Assembly: GCA_900754605.1 (NCBI GenBank)
Contig: CAAEDK010000279.1
Location: forward strand, 1 to 15,413
Direction: 5' to 3'
Source: an uncultured Oscillospiraceae bacterium
Lineage (GTDB): Bacteria; Bacillota_A; Clostridia; Oscillospirales; Oscillospiraceae
DNA length: 15,413 bases
Shown here: positions 1 to 7,683 of the stretch, piece by piece
Layout: each line of letters starts with the position of its first letter
Numbering within the stretch: position 1 is the first letter of the stretch
Position numbers and translations under genes: made by a program
The notes under the pieces: model-generated
What the model saw: the letters and a program-made list of their open reading frames with translations, nothing else
Told to the model about the DNA's origin: nothing
The model's database searches: none

Positions 1-15
1 AACGGCTGAGCCGTT
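1..15. other. Short palindrome at the window edge
   Basis: AACGGCT and AGCCGTT form a perfect 7-bp inverted repeat around a single base. It lies about 70 nt beyond the stop of the large surface-protein gene (minus strand), so it could be part of that gene's terminator, but the sequence past it is outside the window and no T-tract can be checked. A second weak 6-bp hairpin (GTTCAG 66-71 / CTGAAC 78-83) sits right after the stop codon. Confidence 0.3.
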
Positions 16-84
16 CCGCACGCTTTTTGTCTCAAATACTGCCCTTTGATGATTCAGATCTCAAAGTTCAGCTGCGTCTGAACC

Positions 85-3000
85 TCAAAGCAGATCTTTA
101 ACAAGTTTGGTCCAATCCTCAGAGGGTCTGGCGCCAGTATACTCATGGCCATTCGATGCCTCGATGACCTCATAGTAGTACCAGGCAGTCTGGGGGTTAT
201 CCGGCCAGACCTTGAAATTCAGCAGTTCGCTCTTCTCGTTCACGCCGCGGTTCAGAACAGAATTCAGGATGGTCATGGCCTCCGCACGGGTGATCGTCTG
301 GTCAGGTGCGAATGTGCCGTCCGTATAACCGGCGATCCAGCCTGCATCTGTGGCCATGGCAATAAACCGATAGGCCCAGTGATTCTGGGATACATCGTGG
401 AAAGAGCACTCTGCGTCTTTCAGACCGATGAACCGCACCAGCATGGTTACGAACTCGGCACGGGTGATCTGTTTGCTGCCGCCGAAGGTACCGTCAGGAT
501 AGCCGACGATGTAACCGCCGTTGGCCATGGTGGAAACAGGACGCACGAACCAATCCGAGGAGGAAACGTCGCCGAAGCTGTTGACCTCTGTGTCGATCTC
601 CGCCCGTCTGGCATCAGTCAGCAGACGATAAATCATGGTGGCTGTCTCCGCACGGGTGATCGGCGCATCTGGGCGTACCGTGCCGTCCGGGTAACCTGAC
701 ACATACGATACATGGTCCTTGCTGTTCAGATCTGCAGGCGTGTAGTCGTGCCGCCAGCCGGCATAGACGGTCTTATCACTGGTCATCTGGATGCTGCTGA
801 TTTTATCTGTGAGCTTTCGGTCTGCATACCAGCCGGTAAAGGTGTAGCCTTTGCGCTCAGGTGTCTTGTCCAGCTTGACCACAGTGTTGCGCCGGTACTC
901 CTCATCCCTATACTCGGTGCCGCCATTGGAGTCGTAGCAGAGGGTGTAGCGGACGCTGCTGCCGCCGCCGGAACTATTCTTATCCCACTTAGCGTAGATG
1001 GTCACAATACCTTGAACCTCCACATTGCCGACAATAGGCATGGTCAGATCCTTGTCGAGGTACCAGCCCGCGAAGGTATAGCCATCCCGTTCTGGAATCG
1101 GCAGCGCCTTATAATCTTTTATCCAGGAATCCTTCTTCGTCTCAGGTTGGATCATCTCATTGCTATTGGTCTCATACCTCAGTGTATGCTCTGTTGGATT
1201 GGGATCAACGTTACCGCCATTCTTGGTCTCCCAGACCAGTGCAAAAGGCGAAAATCCTTCCGGACCAACCTCAAAGACCACATGGGTATCTGTGACTTGC
1301 CGGATCTTCACAGTCTCCACCCTGCCCGTTTGAATGGCAGTTTGAATATCTGCATTGGACATATTGCGGTGGGCATCCGCAAAGTGCAGCAAGGTAAAGG
1401 AGGTGTTAGAATTTGTGCCCTTTGGCAGCGGCCAATAAGCGGTGATATTCTGATCCGCTTTGATCCATGCGTTGCCGTTGTCCCGGTCCACCAGATCCAG
1501 ATACTTGAAATCATAGTGACGGTTGTTGCTGGTCTGACCAAGCACATCATCAGTTCGCTGCTGGATCAGATTAGTACGGTCATTGTTAGCCGCATTGGAG
1601 TTGATGATCTCGTCGAACAACAGGGAAATGCCGCTGGTATCCTCCACTTGTACATCGGAATTGTTAATGGTGAAAGTGGTTCCTGCATTCGCCACAAGAC
1701 CAGGTTTTCCTGCATTGATGCTCTCCGCATCAGATGCCACTCCAGCATAGGCTACATCGCTGGTAGTACCCTCAACCATAAGAGTAGCGGTACCAGTTGC
1801 GATTTTGTATTCAGCACCCTCATAGACAAAGGATACCTTTCCTGCATCGATACCCTCACTGTAAATTTCAATGGTCAGAGACTGGTTCAAGTAACGTTTG
1901 CTGTCGAAGCTGTCGCTTGTGATCCGTTCACCGTCTGCATTGATGAATTCGATCCGTATATCCCGATCAGAGTTTCCGCCGGCAGGTACAATACGATAGA
2001 TATTATGCTCGCCCTCACCATATTTGACGAATTTCCACTGTAGAGTGGCAGCATCGGTTTCTTCGTATTGCAGATATAGTTTCTCTACATCAATATTCTT
2101 AAGTTCTTCGGGGAAGGAAAATACGAAGCCAGGCTCCGGAAGGCCGTTGCCAGATACGGTATTTCCTTCTTCATCCACAGCACTGCTGTAACTGCTGCCA
2201 CCAACATAGGAAATTATGTTGGCTGGTCTGACGGTAATCACAGGGGTCCACTTCGCCTTGAGTGTGATCGAGGGGATTGCTTCAAAGATGCCCTCAAATG
2301 CGAAATAACATCCCAGACCATATCCAAGTTTAGCGCCCGGGCCAAACAGATCTTCTATCTCCTCTTGGTATACTTCATCCAGCAGTTTCACCAAGGCGTC
2401 CATATTATAAAAGCCGCACTGCTCTAAAGTAATCCAATATGTGTCTTCCGTAATTTCGCCGGCAGCATACTGCTGTTCGGCCTTGGCACGCGCTGCCCGA
2501 ATGTAAACTACTTCGGAACTGTTATCTTCTAGCTGTCCATTGGAAATCAAGTACTCCAGCAGGTCAAAATACCAATAGTCTAATATATATCCAGTACGAG
2601 TCGAATTGGGCCGCTCAAAATTCTGCAATTCTGTAATGAAAGCACGCTCATTTTTGAAATCCGATTCATCAAACTCAATATGCTTCTCTACAGGGGTGCC
2701 TCCATTGCTATCAAATAAAACAGAATATTTGGCTATCTCTCTCCACTTAGCCCGGTACACAACCAACTGATCGTTTGGAGTGTCAATACTGACATTATCA
2801 TCGGAATATATGGTTTTATCCTCATATTCCGGATAAGGTACCGTTCCGGTGGTTACACGCTCCCAATCTTCGCAAAGATATCCATCCTTTTGAATGATGT
2901 CCTTCAGTGCATCCTTTTGACTGCGAATGCTGTCAATCTTGTCAAGTGACTGACTGCTAAACGGCAATTGGAAAGAAATTACATCAAAAGAACTCTTATC

Positions 3001-5352
3001 TTGCGGGTCCATTCCTCCATTGAAATCAAATAGAACCTGCATGGTTTTCTCGCGTGTCCAACGAGCCTTTAATATGTAATCATACTCTGTGCCCGAGTGA
3101 TCCTCTACCATCCAGCCTGTAAAATAATAGCCTGCTTTTGTAGGGGTTCCGGCTGTAACATTCTCTGTCATTACAATATCCCAGGTATTTGCTGCGCTAT
3201 TATATGTACCGGCAGGCTGTGAAGACAGCGTTCCTCCATCCAGTTGAAGAAGGACTTTAGAATTTTTTGCAAGCTCCTTCTTCTCCTCCGACATCTGATA
3301 CTCATCCGTAGGATCCGCTTTATCATAGGTCAGTATATAAGTATTTACCACCTTATTCCCATGGGCAGCTTTGATTGCAGACGCATACTGCCACCGAGTA
3401 CCGGTATACGGCTGAGCATAAATCTCTTGATCCGGAATACAAGCAGATACATCATTCCCTATCGTAGTAGAGGCATTCCATCGGGGATCGGCTGGGTCGA
3501 GAAAATATTCACTTTTACAGCCATCGATATACCATCCATCAATGGTATGTTGGCAGTCATCAGCCAGCTTCCAGTCACCTTCCGGAATTGGTCCCAATCT
3601 ACTTAAGTCAAAACCCTTGTTTACCGGATAATATGGGCAGCTAACAGTAATATCGTCACCCAATTGGGTTGCTGTGTTGTTGCACAGCATGCCAGCAGTA
3701 CGACTAAATTGTGAGGTAGTAAAAATACCGCCGCCCCGCACCGCAGTATTTCCGGTTATTTCACCGCCACTCATTGTAAATGTATCTTTTGAAGTTCCAC
3801 TGCTCCCAACCTTCTGTTCAAAATAAATACCGCCACCTTCTGAGACGGCTTTATTCCCAACGATTCTACCGCCACAGATTTCGATCATTCCTCTGAGACC
3901 GTTAGAATCGTTCTCCTCTTGATAAACATAGATACCGCCGCCTTGGCCCGCATCATTTTCGCTTATCTCGCCGCCCGACATCTTGAAGTTAGCAGTGCCT
4001 GTGCAGTAAACGCCGCCACCGGATCCTTCATGGGTATTCTGGTAATAATTCAGAATTTTGTTTCCGGTTATTTTTGCATCGCCTGAGAGTTCCATATCTC
4101 CGCCGCAGAACACTCCAGCGCCCACCTCAGTCCAACCAAAGTCATAAATGATGTTGTTCGATATTTCGCCGCCGCTCATCGTAAATCTCGATGTAGCTAT
4201 ATTCATCGTGTCGTTCAGTCCTGATGTAGAGTCTATAACTACACCACAGCCGCTGTATGTACTGTACATACTTCGATTCTCAGTAATATACCCGCCGGTC
4301 ATATTAAATTGGGCGCCATTTACAATGTATACACCTGCGCCACAAGCGTGTGTATAATCATAGTTGCCATTGCGCTCATTCGCTATTGTGTTATTTCGGA
4401 TATATCCGCCATACATATTGAATATTCCGCCATAAACCATAACTCCGGCGCCGCCAGTAAGATGACTGATTCCGGATGCCAAGGTATTTTCGTCAATATA
4501 TCCGCCGTACATATTAAATGTGGCATTTTTGTCAACAAAAACGCCAGAAGCACCACTGGCTCTTGTCACAAACGAATCTGCCGTCCCCTTAACGATTGCC
4601 CGATGATTCTTACTAATATGCCCGCTATACATGTTGAATTCTGCATTGGACGAAACAAAGATACCCCCGCCCAAGATAACATTATTACCAAGAAAAGGAT
4701 GATCTGTGCCTGCATTTCCTGTAATGGCTCCCTTTGCATCTTGACTTGTATCATATAAGTTCAAGATACCCTTTACAGTAATTGCGCTTCGAAACTTTCC
4801 ATATTCTTGCGTAGATATTATGTCATGACCATTCAGATCCAGGGTAATGATTTTATTACTCGGGATTTCGATCGTCCAATCGAAATCTTTGATATCACCA
4901 GCAAGCTGAATGGTTGTTTCTGTATGATCTTCAGCAGATTGAATTGCGTTGATCAAGCTTTCATAAGAGTTGACCTCTGCCTTTGGAGCTTTCAGGGACT
5001 CAGGAGCTGGAGCTTGCTCCGTGCCCTTGCATCGAGTCAAATTTGCTCCGTTCACACTGCAAACAGGGCAGTTTGAATTGGCATTGCCCTCGGTGCACTT
5101 GGTGCCACAGCTGCATTCCGTTTCGGAAATGACTGCCTCACCCACACACTTGCCAAGATCTGCTTCAGCTGCACCGCAAACGGGGCAGTCTGCCACCGCT
5201 CCCTCAGTGCACTTGGTAGTGCATGTGCATGTTATCGGATCTGCCGGGGATGTGTTCCCCAGATCCGCTGCATAGGCTGTCAGACAAGGCATACACATAG
5301 ATATACACATAGCCAACACCATAGCAAACGACAAGAGTCTTCTTCGTTTCAT
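85..5352 (-). CDS. Large secreted surface protein with Cys-rich modules, beta-helix-like repeats, InlB-type repeats and C-terminal SLH domains
   Basis: A 1755-residue exported protein, probably held on the cell wall by non-covalent SLH binding to a secondary wall polymer. Residues 1-29 are a signal peptide (MKRRR, hydrophobic core, cleavage near AYA-AD). Residues 42-108 hold two six-cysteine modules. Residues about 150-570 are beta-helix-like, with nine copies of an F-x-M-x-GG-x-I-x-x-N unit. InlB/Listeria-Bacteroides-type repeats (GY-F-GW followed by AKW or ARW) occur near 700-765, 870-1035, 1388-1456 and 1467-1534. Three SLH repeats fill 1543-1702, each with an ITRAE motif. No catalytic motif was recognised, so adhesion or a structural role is an inference. 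The ATG has GGAGGGG upstream, and the gene lies 17 nt behind the Rrf2 gene, which suggests co-transcription. The central two thirds look more AT-rich than both ends, as if assembled from pieces. Confidence 0.93.
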   Translation of the reverse strand: MKRRRLLSFAMVLAMCISMCMPCLTAYAADLGNTSPADPITCTCTTKCTEGAVADCPVCGAAEADLGKCVGEAVISETECSCGTKCTEGNANSNCPVCSVNGANLTRCKGTEQAPAPESLKAPKAEVNSYESLINAIQSAEDHTETTIQLAGDIKDFDWTIEIPSNKIITLDLNGHDIISTQEYGKFRSAITVKGILNLYDTSQDAKGAITGNAGTDHPFLGNNVILGGGIFVSSNAEFNMYSGHISKNHRAIVKGTADSFVTRASGASGVFVDKNATFNMYGGYIDENTLASGISHLTGGAGVMVYGGIFNMYGGYIRNNTIANERNGNYDYTHACGAGVYIVNGAQFNMTGGYITENRSMYSTYSGCGVVIDSTSGLNDTMNIATSRFTMSGGEISNNIIYDFGWTEVGAGVFCGGDMELSGDAKITGNKILNYYQNTHEGSGGGVYCTGTANFKMSGGEISENDAGQGGGIYVYQEENDSNGLRGMIEICGGRIVGNKAVSEGGGIYFEQKVGSSGTSKDTFTMSGGEITGNTAVRGGGIFTTSQFSRTAGMLCNNTATQLGDDITVSCPYYPVNKGFDLSRLGPIPEGDWKLADDCQHTIDGWYIDGCKSEYFLDPADPRWNASTTIGNDVSACIPDQEIYAQPYTGTRWQYASAIKAAHGNKVVNTYILTYDKADPTDEYQMSEEKKELAKNSKVLLQLDGGTLSSQPAGTYNSAANTWDIVMTENVTAGTPTKAGYYFTGWMVEDHSGTEYDYILKARWTREKTMQVLFDFNGGMDPQDKSSFDVISFQLPFSSQSLDKIDSIRSQKDALKDIIQKDGYLCEDWERVTTGTVPYPEYEDKTIYSDDNVSIDTPNDQLVVYRAKWREIAKYSVLFDSNGGTPVEKHIEFDESDFKNERAFITELQNFERPNSTRTGYILDYWYFDLLEYLISNGQLEDNSSEVVYIRAARAKAEQQYAAGEITEDTYWITLEQCGFYNMDALVKLLDEVYQEEIEDLFGPGAKLGYGLGCYFAFEGIFEAIPSITLKAKWTPVITVRPANIISYVGGSSYSSAVDEEGNTVSGNGLPEPGFVFSFPEELKNIDVEKLYLQYEETDAATLQWKFVKYGEGEHNIYRIVPAGGNSDRDIRIEFINADGERITSDSFDSKRYLNQSLTIEIYSEGIDAGKVSFVYEGAEYKIATGTATLMVEGTTSDVAYAGVASDAESINAGKPGLVANAGTTFTINNSDVQVEDTSGISLLFDEIINSNAANNDRTNLIQQRTDDVLGQTSNNRHYDFKYLDLVDRDNGNAWIKADQNITAYWPLPKGTNSNTSFTLLHFADAHRNMSNADIQTAIQTGRVETVKIRQVTDTHVVFEVGPEGFSPFALVWETKNGGNVDPNPTEHTLRYETNSNEMIQPETKKDSWIKDYKALPIPERDGYTFAGWYLDKDLTMPIVGNVEVQGIVTIYAKWDKNSSGGGSSVRYTLCYDSNGGTEYRDEEYRRNTVVKLDKTPERKGYTFTGWYADRKLTDKISSIQMTSDKTVYAGWRHDYTPADLNSKDHVSYVSGYPDGTVRPDAPITRAETATMIYRLLTDARRAEIDTEVNSFGDVSSSDWFVRPVSTMANGGYIVGYPDGTFGGSKQITRAEFVTMLVRFIGLKDAECSFHDVSQNHWAYRFIAMATDAGWIAGYTDGTFAPDQTITRAEAMTILNSVLNRGVNEKSELLNFKVWPDNPQTAWYYYEVIEASNGHEYTGARPSEDWTKLVKDLL
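247..726 (-). repeat. Three SLH repeats of the surface protein
   Basis: Encodes residues 1543-1702. The three units share a GYPDGT or GYTDGT turn followed by P/G-x(3-4)-ITRAE. The second and third also have the leading F-x-DV...W segment; the first lacks it and begins at the SGYPDGT turn, so it is a shortened repeat. SLH triplets anchor proteins to pyruvylated wall polymers in Gram-positive bacteria. Confidence 0.9.
751..1191 (-). repeat. Two adjacent InlB-type (Listeria-Bacteroides) repeats
   Basis: Encodes residues 1388-1456 and 1467-1534. Each unit runs from a short strand (LRYETN, LCYDSNGGT) to GYTFAGWY or GYTFTGWY, then to an IYAKW or VYAGW end. They are separated by a Ser/Gly linker (SSGGGSS). 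More diverged copies occur upstream in the protein near residues 700-765 and 870-1035. Confidence 0.85.
3745..4638 (-). repeat. Nine beta-helix-like repeats in the surface protein
   Basis: Encodes residues 239-536. Units such as FNMYGGYIDEN, FNMTGGYITEN, FTMSGGEISNN, FKMSGGEISEN and FTMSGGEITGN start at residues 239, 279, 311, 349, 390, 420, 456, 490 and 525. Most are preceded by a GAGV(Y/F) or GGGIY strand. Spacing is 30-41 residues, unlike exact tandem repeats. Right-handed beta-helix folds of adhesins and polysaccharide-binding proteins have this look. Confidence 0.85.
5029..5229 (-). repeat. Two six-cysteine modules at the mature N-terminus
   Basis: Encodes residues 42-108. Cysteines fall at 42, 44, 48, 56, 59, 69 in the first module and 80, 82, 86, 95, 98, 108 in the second, an almost identical pattern (C-x-C-x3-C-x7/8-C-P-V-C-x9-C). 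Both share KCTEG and CPVC. The function is unknown to me; the modules could be disulfide-bonded or metal-binding. Confidence 0.85.
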
Positions 5353-5369
5353 GTGGTTCCCCTCCAGTT

Positions 5370-5774
5370 TTATTTTCTTAACAAACTTCCAATGGTCGTT
5401 TGTTGAAGACTATTTTTCATCACAGCGCTCAGTTCACTGTACACCTGCCGCACCGGACAAGTCTCGGCTGCATGTCTGGAACAAAAGGATTCGTTCACCA
5501 GACAGCCGTTGATTTCCAATGTCTGCTCTGTCAAAGACAGAATGTCGTACAAAGAAACTTCATCGGGAGTTCGACACAGCCGATAACCGCCGCCGTTTCC
5601 CTTTTCCGCCTGTAAAATACCTGCGCGTTTCAATCGTGCTGTCACCTTGTGCAGATAAGTGGCAGGGACACCCATCTGCCGCTGGATCTCCGCAGCAGTG
5701 CAGCATCGGTCCGGGTACATAGCCAGACAAAGCACAGTGCGGATAGCGTAATCGCTGGTAGTGTTAAATTGCAT
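5370..5774 (-). CDS. Rrf2-family transcriptional regulator, probable [Fe-S] type
   Basis: A 134-residue winged-helix DNA-binding protein of the Rrf2 family (IscR, NsrR, CymR, RsrR). It opens with MQFNTTSDYAIRTVLCLA, the usual first helix of the family. The recognition helix and wing follow (residues 26-66, including VPATYLHKV and the GNGGGYRL wing). Cysteines C91, C98 and C106 (C-x6-C-x7-C) sit where IscR/NsrR bind their cluster, so redox, iron or NO sensing is likely but inferred. An in-frame GTG at 5804 would add 10 residues but has no ribosome binding site, whereas the ATG has GAGGA just before it (spacer only 3 nt) and matches family starts. It is the first gene of a two-gene unit with the surface protein and may autoregulate. 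Confidence 0.9.
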   Translation of the reverse strand: MQFNTTSDYAIRTVLCLAMYPDRCCTAAEIQRQMGVPATYLHKVTARLKRAGILQAEKGNGGGYRLCRTPDEVSLYDILSLTEQTLEINGCLVNESFCSRHAAETCPVRQVYSELSAVMKNSLQQTTIGSLLRK

Positions 5775-5775
5775 G

Positions 5776-5782
5776 CTTCCTC
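5776..5782 (-). promoter_or_regulatory. Ribosome binding site that decides the Rrf2 start
   Basis: GAGGAAG on the minus strand lies immediately before the ATG at 5774. The core-to-start distance is shorter than ideal, but the only other in-frame start (GTG at 5804) has no purine-rich site at all. Confidence 0.5.
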
Positions 5783-5853
5783 GATTCTCAAATTCAACCG
5801 ACACGGTTGTATTTAGGCATAAAAAATAGGCCGTAGTTTTTGCAGAAATTCGT

Positions 5854-5870
5854 TTTCAATAGGATTGAAA
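5854..5870. repeat. Palindrome in the Rrf2 leader
   Basis: TTTCAAT-AGG-ATTGAAA is a perfect 7-bp dyad about 80 nt upstream of the Rrf2 start, inside the transcribed leader predicted from the promoters at 5972-6000 and 6045-6073. It could be an operator or a small RNA hairpin. The ATTGAAAC end resembles some CRISPR repeats, but there is only one copy. Confidence 0.4.
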
Positions 5871-5971
5871 CGAGTCCTGCAATCTATCATCCTCATATCT
5901 CTATCTCAAAATGGACATTTTGCATTAGAGCTCAATCAGTGCATCCCGCAGAATCTATCTAATATATGGAA

Positions 5972-6000
5972 ATTATAACACAGTATTCCGCAAAACGCAA
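5972..6000 (-). promoter_or_regulatory. Extended -10 promoter for the Rrf2/surface-protein unit
   Basis: Read on the minus strand, TTGCGT (5995-6000) and TATAAT (5972-5977) are separated by 17 nt, and TG stands one base before the -10, giving an extended -10 TGTTATAAT. Transcription would start near 5965, leaving a leader of about 190 nt before the Rrf2 ATG. Confidence 0.6.
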
Positions 6001-6044
6001 TTTAGATTCAGAGTTTTTTGCATGAAAAGTGTTTATTTTGTAGT

Positions 6045-6068
6045 ATTATATTTGGTCTAATCGACCAA
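6045..6068 (-). promoter_or_regulatory. Second -10 with adjoining perfect dyad, candidate operator
   Basis: TATAAT on the minus strand (6045-6050) is preceded one base upstream by TTGGTC-GATTA-GACCAA (6052-6068), a perfect 6+6 dyad with a 5-nt centre. The dyad fills the place of the -35/-10 spacer, a typical repressor position. The -35 itself is weak (TATGAT at the expected distance). Binding by the encoded Rrf2 protein is an inference; the dyad does not match the IscR type 1 consensus I know. Confidence 0.45.
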
Positions 6069-6142
6069 TCATAGGTGGGAGGATTTTACCCATTCTTGCT
6101 TTTGCCTTTTCTAACTATTTTCGGCCTACATCTTTTACCTGC

Positions 6143-6479
6143 TCACCATTTCTGGTATTGCACTTCGACCATTGTCTGACATTGTGCACACGCTTCGAAG
6201 CCTCTCATTGGGCACAGATCATGTCCGGTAACAGACCGTCCCTGGCTCCCCTTTTGTATTCGAGGTATCCACCCTATCCACCGATGCTATCCGGGTCCAC
6301 CGGTAGATATAAACGAGAGAGCCGTGGGCCGTTTTGTCCCCGGGGAATATAATTTCATACCCGTTCACCTTGAATGGCTGATCCACATCAGCCTTCTTCC
6401 CGTCCAGCATGGCGCGGGTGTAGCGTATGCGGTTGTCCAGTGTAACCAGCCACTCCTTTTTCTGCTTCACCTGATGCAA
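6143..6479 (-). pseudogene. Possible remnant of an unrecognised gene
   Basis: On the minus strand an open frame of 86 codons (6219-6479) encodes a protein-like sequence with segments such as YTRAMLDGKKADVDQPF and GYEIIFPGDK. It begins directly after an in-frame stop and has no ribosome binding site. After its stop at 6219 another frame carries on to a TGA at 6143, with cysteines spaced like a zinc ribbon (CPMRGFEACAQCQ). Together these could be one frameshifted, truncated gene. I do not recognise the family. The stretch 6070-6143 holds nothing I can name. Confidence 0.3.
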
Positions 6480-6496
6480 TCATTCGCCAAGAAACA

Positions 6497-6530
6497 AAAC
6501 ACCCTGCTCCCATTTAGGAGCAGGGTGTTT
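6497..6530 (-). terminator. Intrinsic terminator of the hbd-bcd-etfBA operon
   Basis: AAACACCCTGCTCC and GGAGCAGGGTGTTT form a perfect 14-bp stem with a 6-nt loop, 19 nt beyond the etfA stop. On the minus strand the stem runs into TTTTGTTTCTT, a suitable T-rich tail. Confidence 0.9.
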
Positions 6531-6549
6531 CATCTCATAGGACAGAATC

Positions 6550-7662
6550 TTACTTGGCAGCTTTAGCAGCCTTGATGGCCTCGATCAGCATGGGGGTAAC
6601 CTTGAACAGGTCGCCGCAGATGCCGTAGTCGGCAATCTCGAAGATGGGGGCAGTCTCGCTCTTGTTCACCGCAATGATGCACTCGGAATCCTGCATGCCA
6701 GCCTTGTGCTGGATGGCGCCGGAGATGCCCAGAGCAACATAGATCTTGGGGTGAACGGTCTTGCCGGTCTGACCGACCTGATGGTCGGCGGACAGCCAGC
6801 CAGAGTCGATGGTAGCACGGGAGCCACCGACAACACCGCCCAGCTCAGTAGCCAGCTCCTCAGCCAGCTTAATGCCGCCCTGAACATCCTTGGAGATACC
6901 ACGGCCGACAGAAACAACCACATCGGCGCCGATCAGGTCAACCAGCTTCTTGGCAGCCTTAACGACCTCGACCACCTGGGTCTCCATGTCATCCTCAGTC
7001 AGAGCAATGGTGGGCTTGATCAGCTCGCAGGCGTCAGCCTTGGCCTGATCGAACTCAGCCTTCTTCATCACGCCGGGACGCACAGTGGCCATGGCGGGAC
7101 GGAAGCGGGGGCAGATAATGGTAGCCATCAGGTGACCGCCGAAAGCAGGACGGGTCATCTTCAGGTTGCGGTCCTCCTCGGGGATCCCGTCGATCATTGC
7201 GGGGGCCAGAGTGGAGGACTCACGCAGGAACTGCTTGTACTTGGGCACATCGATGTCCAGGTGAGTACAGTCAGCGCACAGACCAGTGTGCAGACGGGCA
7301 GCACAACGGGGGCCCAGATCGCGGCCGATGTTGGTCGCGCCGATCAGCATAACCTCAGGCTTGTACTCCATAACGGTGTCGCAGATCACCTTGGTGTAAC
7401 CGTCGGTGGTGTAGTTCTCCAGCAGGGGATGGTCGCAGACGTACACGCCGTCAGCACCGTAGCCGCCCAGCTCCTTGGCGATGCCCTCAATGTTGTGGCC
7501 CAGCAGGATACCATACAGCTTAGTCCCCAGCTCGTCGGCCAGCTTGCGGCCCTCGGAGATCAGCTCGAAGGAGGTGGGCATCATGGTGCCCTGACGCTGC
7601 TCGCAGAATACCCACACACCGCCGTTGAAGGCAGCGATATCAGCACTGTTAAAAGTAGACAT
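6550..7662 (-). CDS. etfA: Electron transfer flavoprotein, alpha subunit
   Basis: A 370-residue EtfA that pairs with the EtfB encoded just upstream and carries FAD in its C-terminal domain. Visible family motifs are GRGIS (253-257), VGGSRATIDSGWL (278-290), HQVGQTGK (294-301), GISGAIQHKAGM (312-323), NKSETAPIF (333-341) and DYGICGDL (345-352). With butyryl-CoA dehydrogenase the Etf couples crotonyl-CoA reduction by NADH to ferredoxin reduction (flavin-based bifurcation) in butyrate-forming Clostridia; that this copy bifurcates is inferred from its neighbours. It is the last gene of the operon, 21 nt after etfB. A purine-rich GGGAGAACGGAAG precedes the ATG. No extra N-terminal ferredoxin domain is present. 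Confidence 0.96.
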   Translation of the reverse strand: MSTFNSADIAAFNGGVWVFCEQRQGTMMPTSFELISEGRKLADELGTKLYGILLGHNIEGIAKELGGYGADGVYVCDHPLLENYTTDGYTKVICDTVMEYKPEVMLIGATNIGRDLGPRCAARLHTGLCADCTHLDIDVPKYKQFLRESSTLAPAMIDGIPEEDRNLKMTRPAFGGHLMATIICPRFRPAMATVRPGVMKKAEFDQAKADACELIKPTIALTEDDMETQVVEVVKAAKKLVDLIGADVVVSVGRGISKDVQGGIKLAEELATELGGVVGGSRATIDSGWLSADHQVGQTGKTVHPKIYVALGISGAIQHKAGMQDSECIIAVNKSETAPIFEIADYGICGDLFKVTPMLIEAIKAAKAAK

Positions 7663-7683
7663 ATTCTTCCGTTCTCCCTTCTA

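Noticed and set aside
712..2043. Plus-strand 443-codon open frame opposite the surface-protein gene
   Set aside because: The minus-strand frame has a signal peptide, domain repeats and a ribosome binding site; the opposite frame has none of these and is a shadow.
5794..5820. Nine-codon upstream open frame before the Rrf2 gene (ATG at 5820)
   Set aside because: No ribosome binding site, and short frames of this kind occur by chance.
5854..5873. ATTGAAAC ending resembling a CRISPR repeat
   Set aside because: Only a single copy; no regularly spaced repeats or cas genes.
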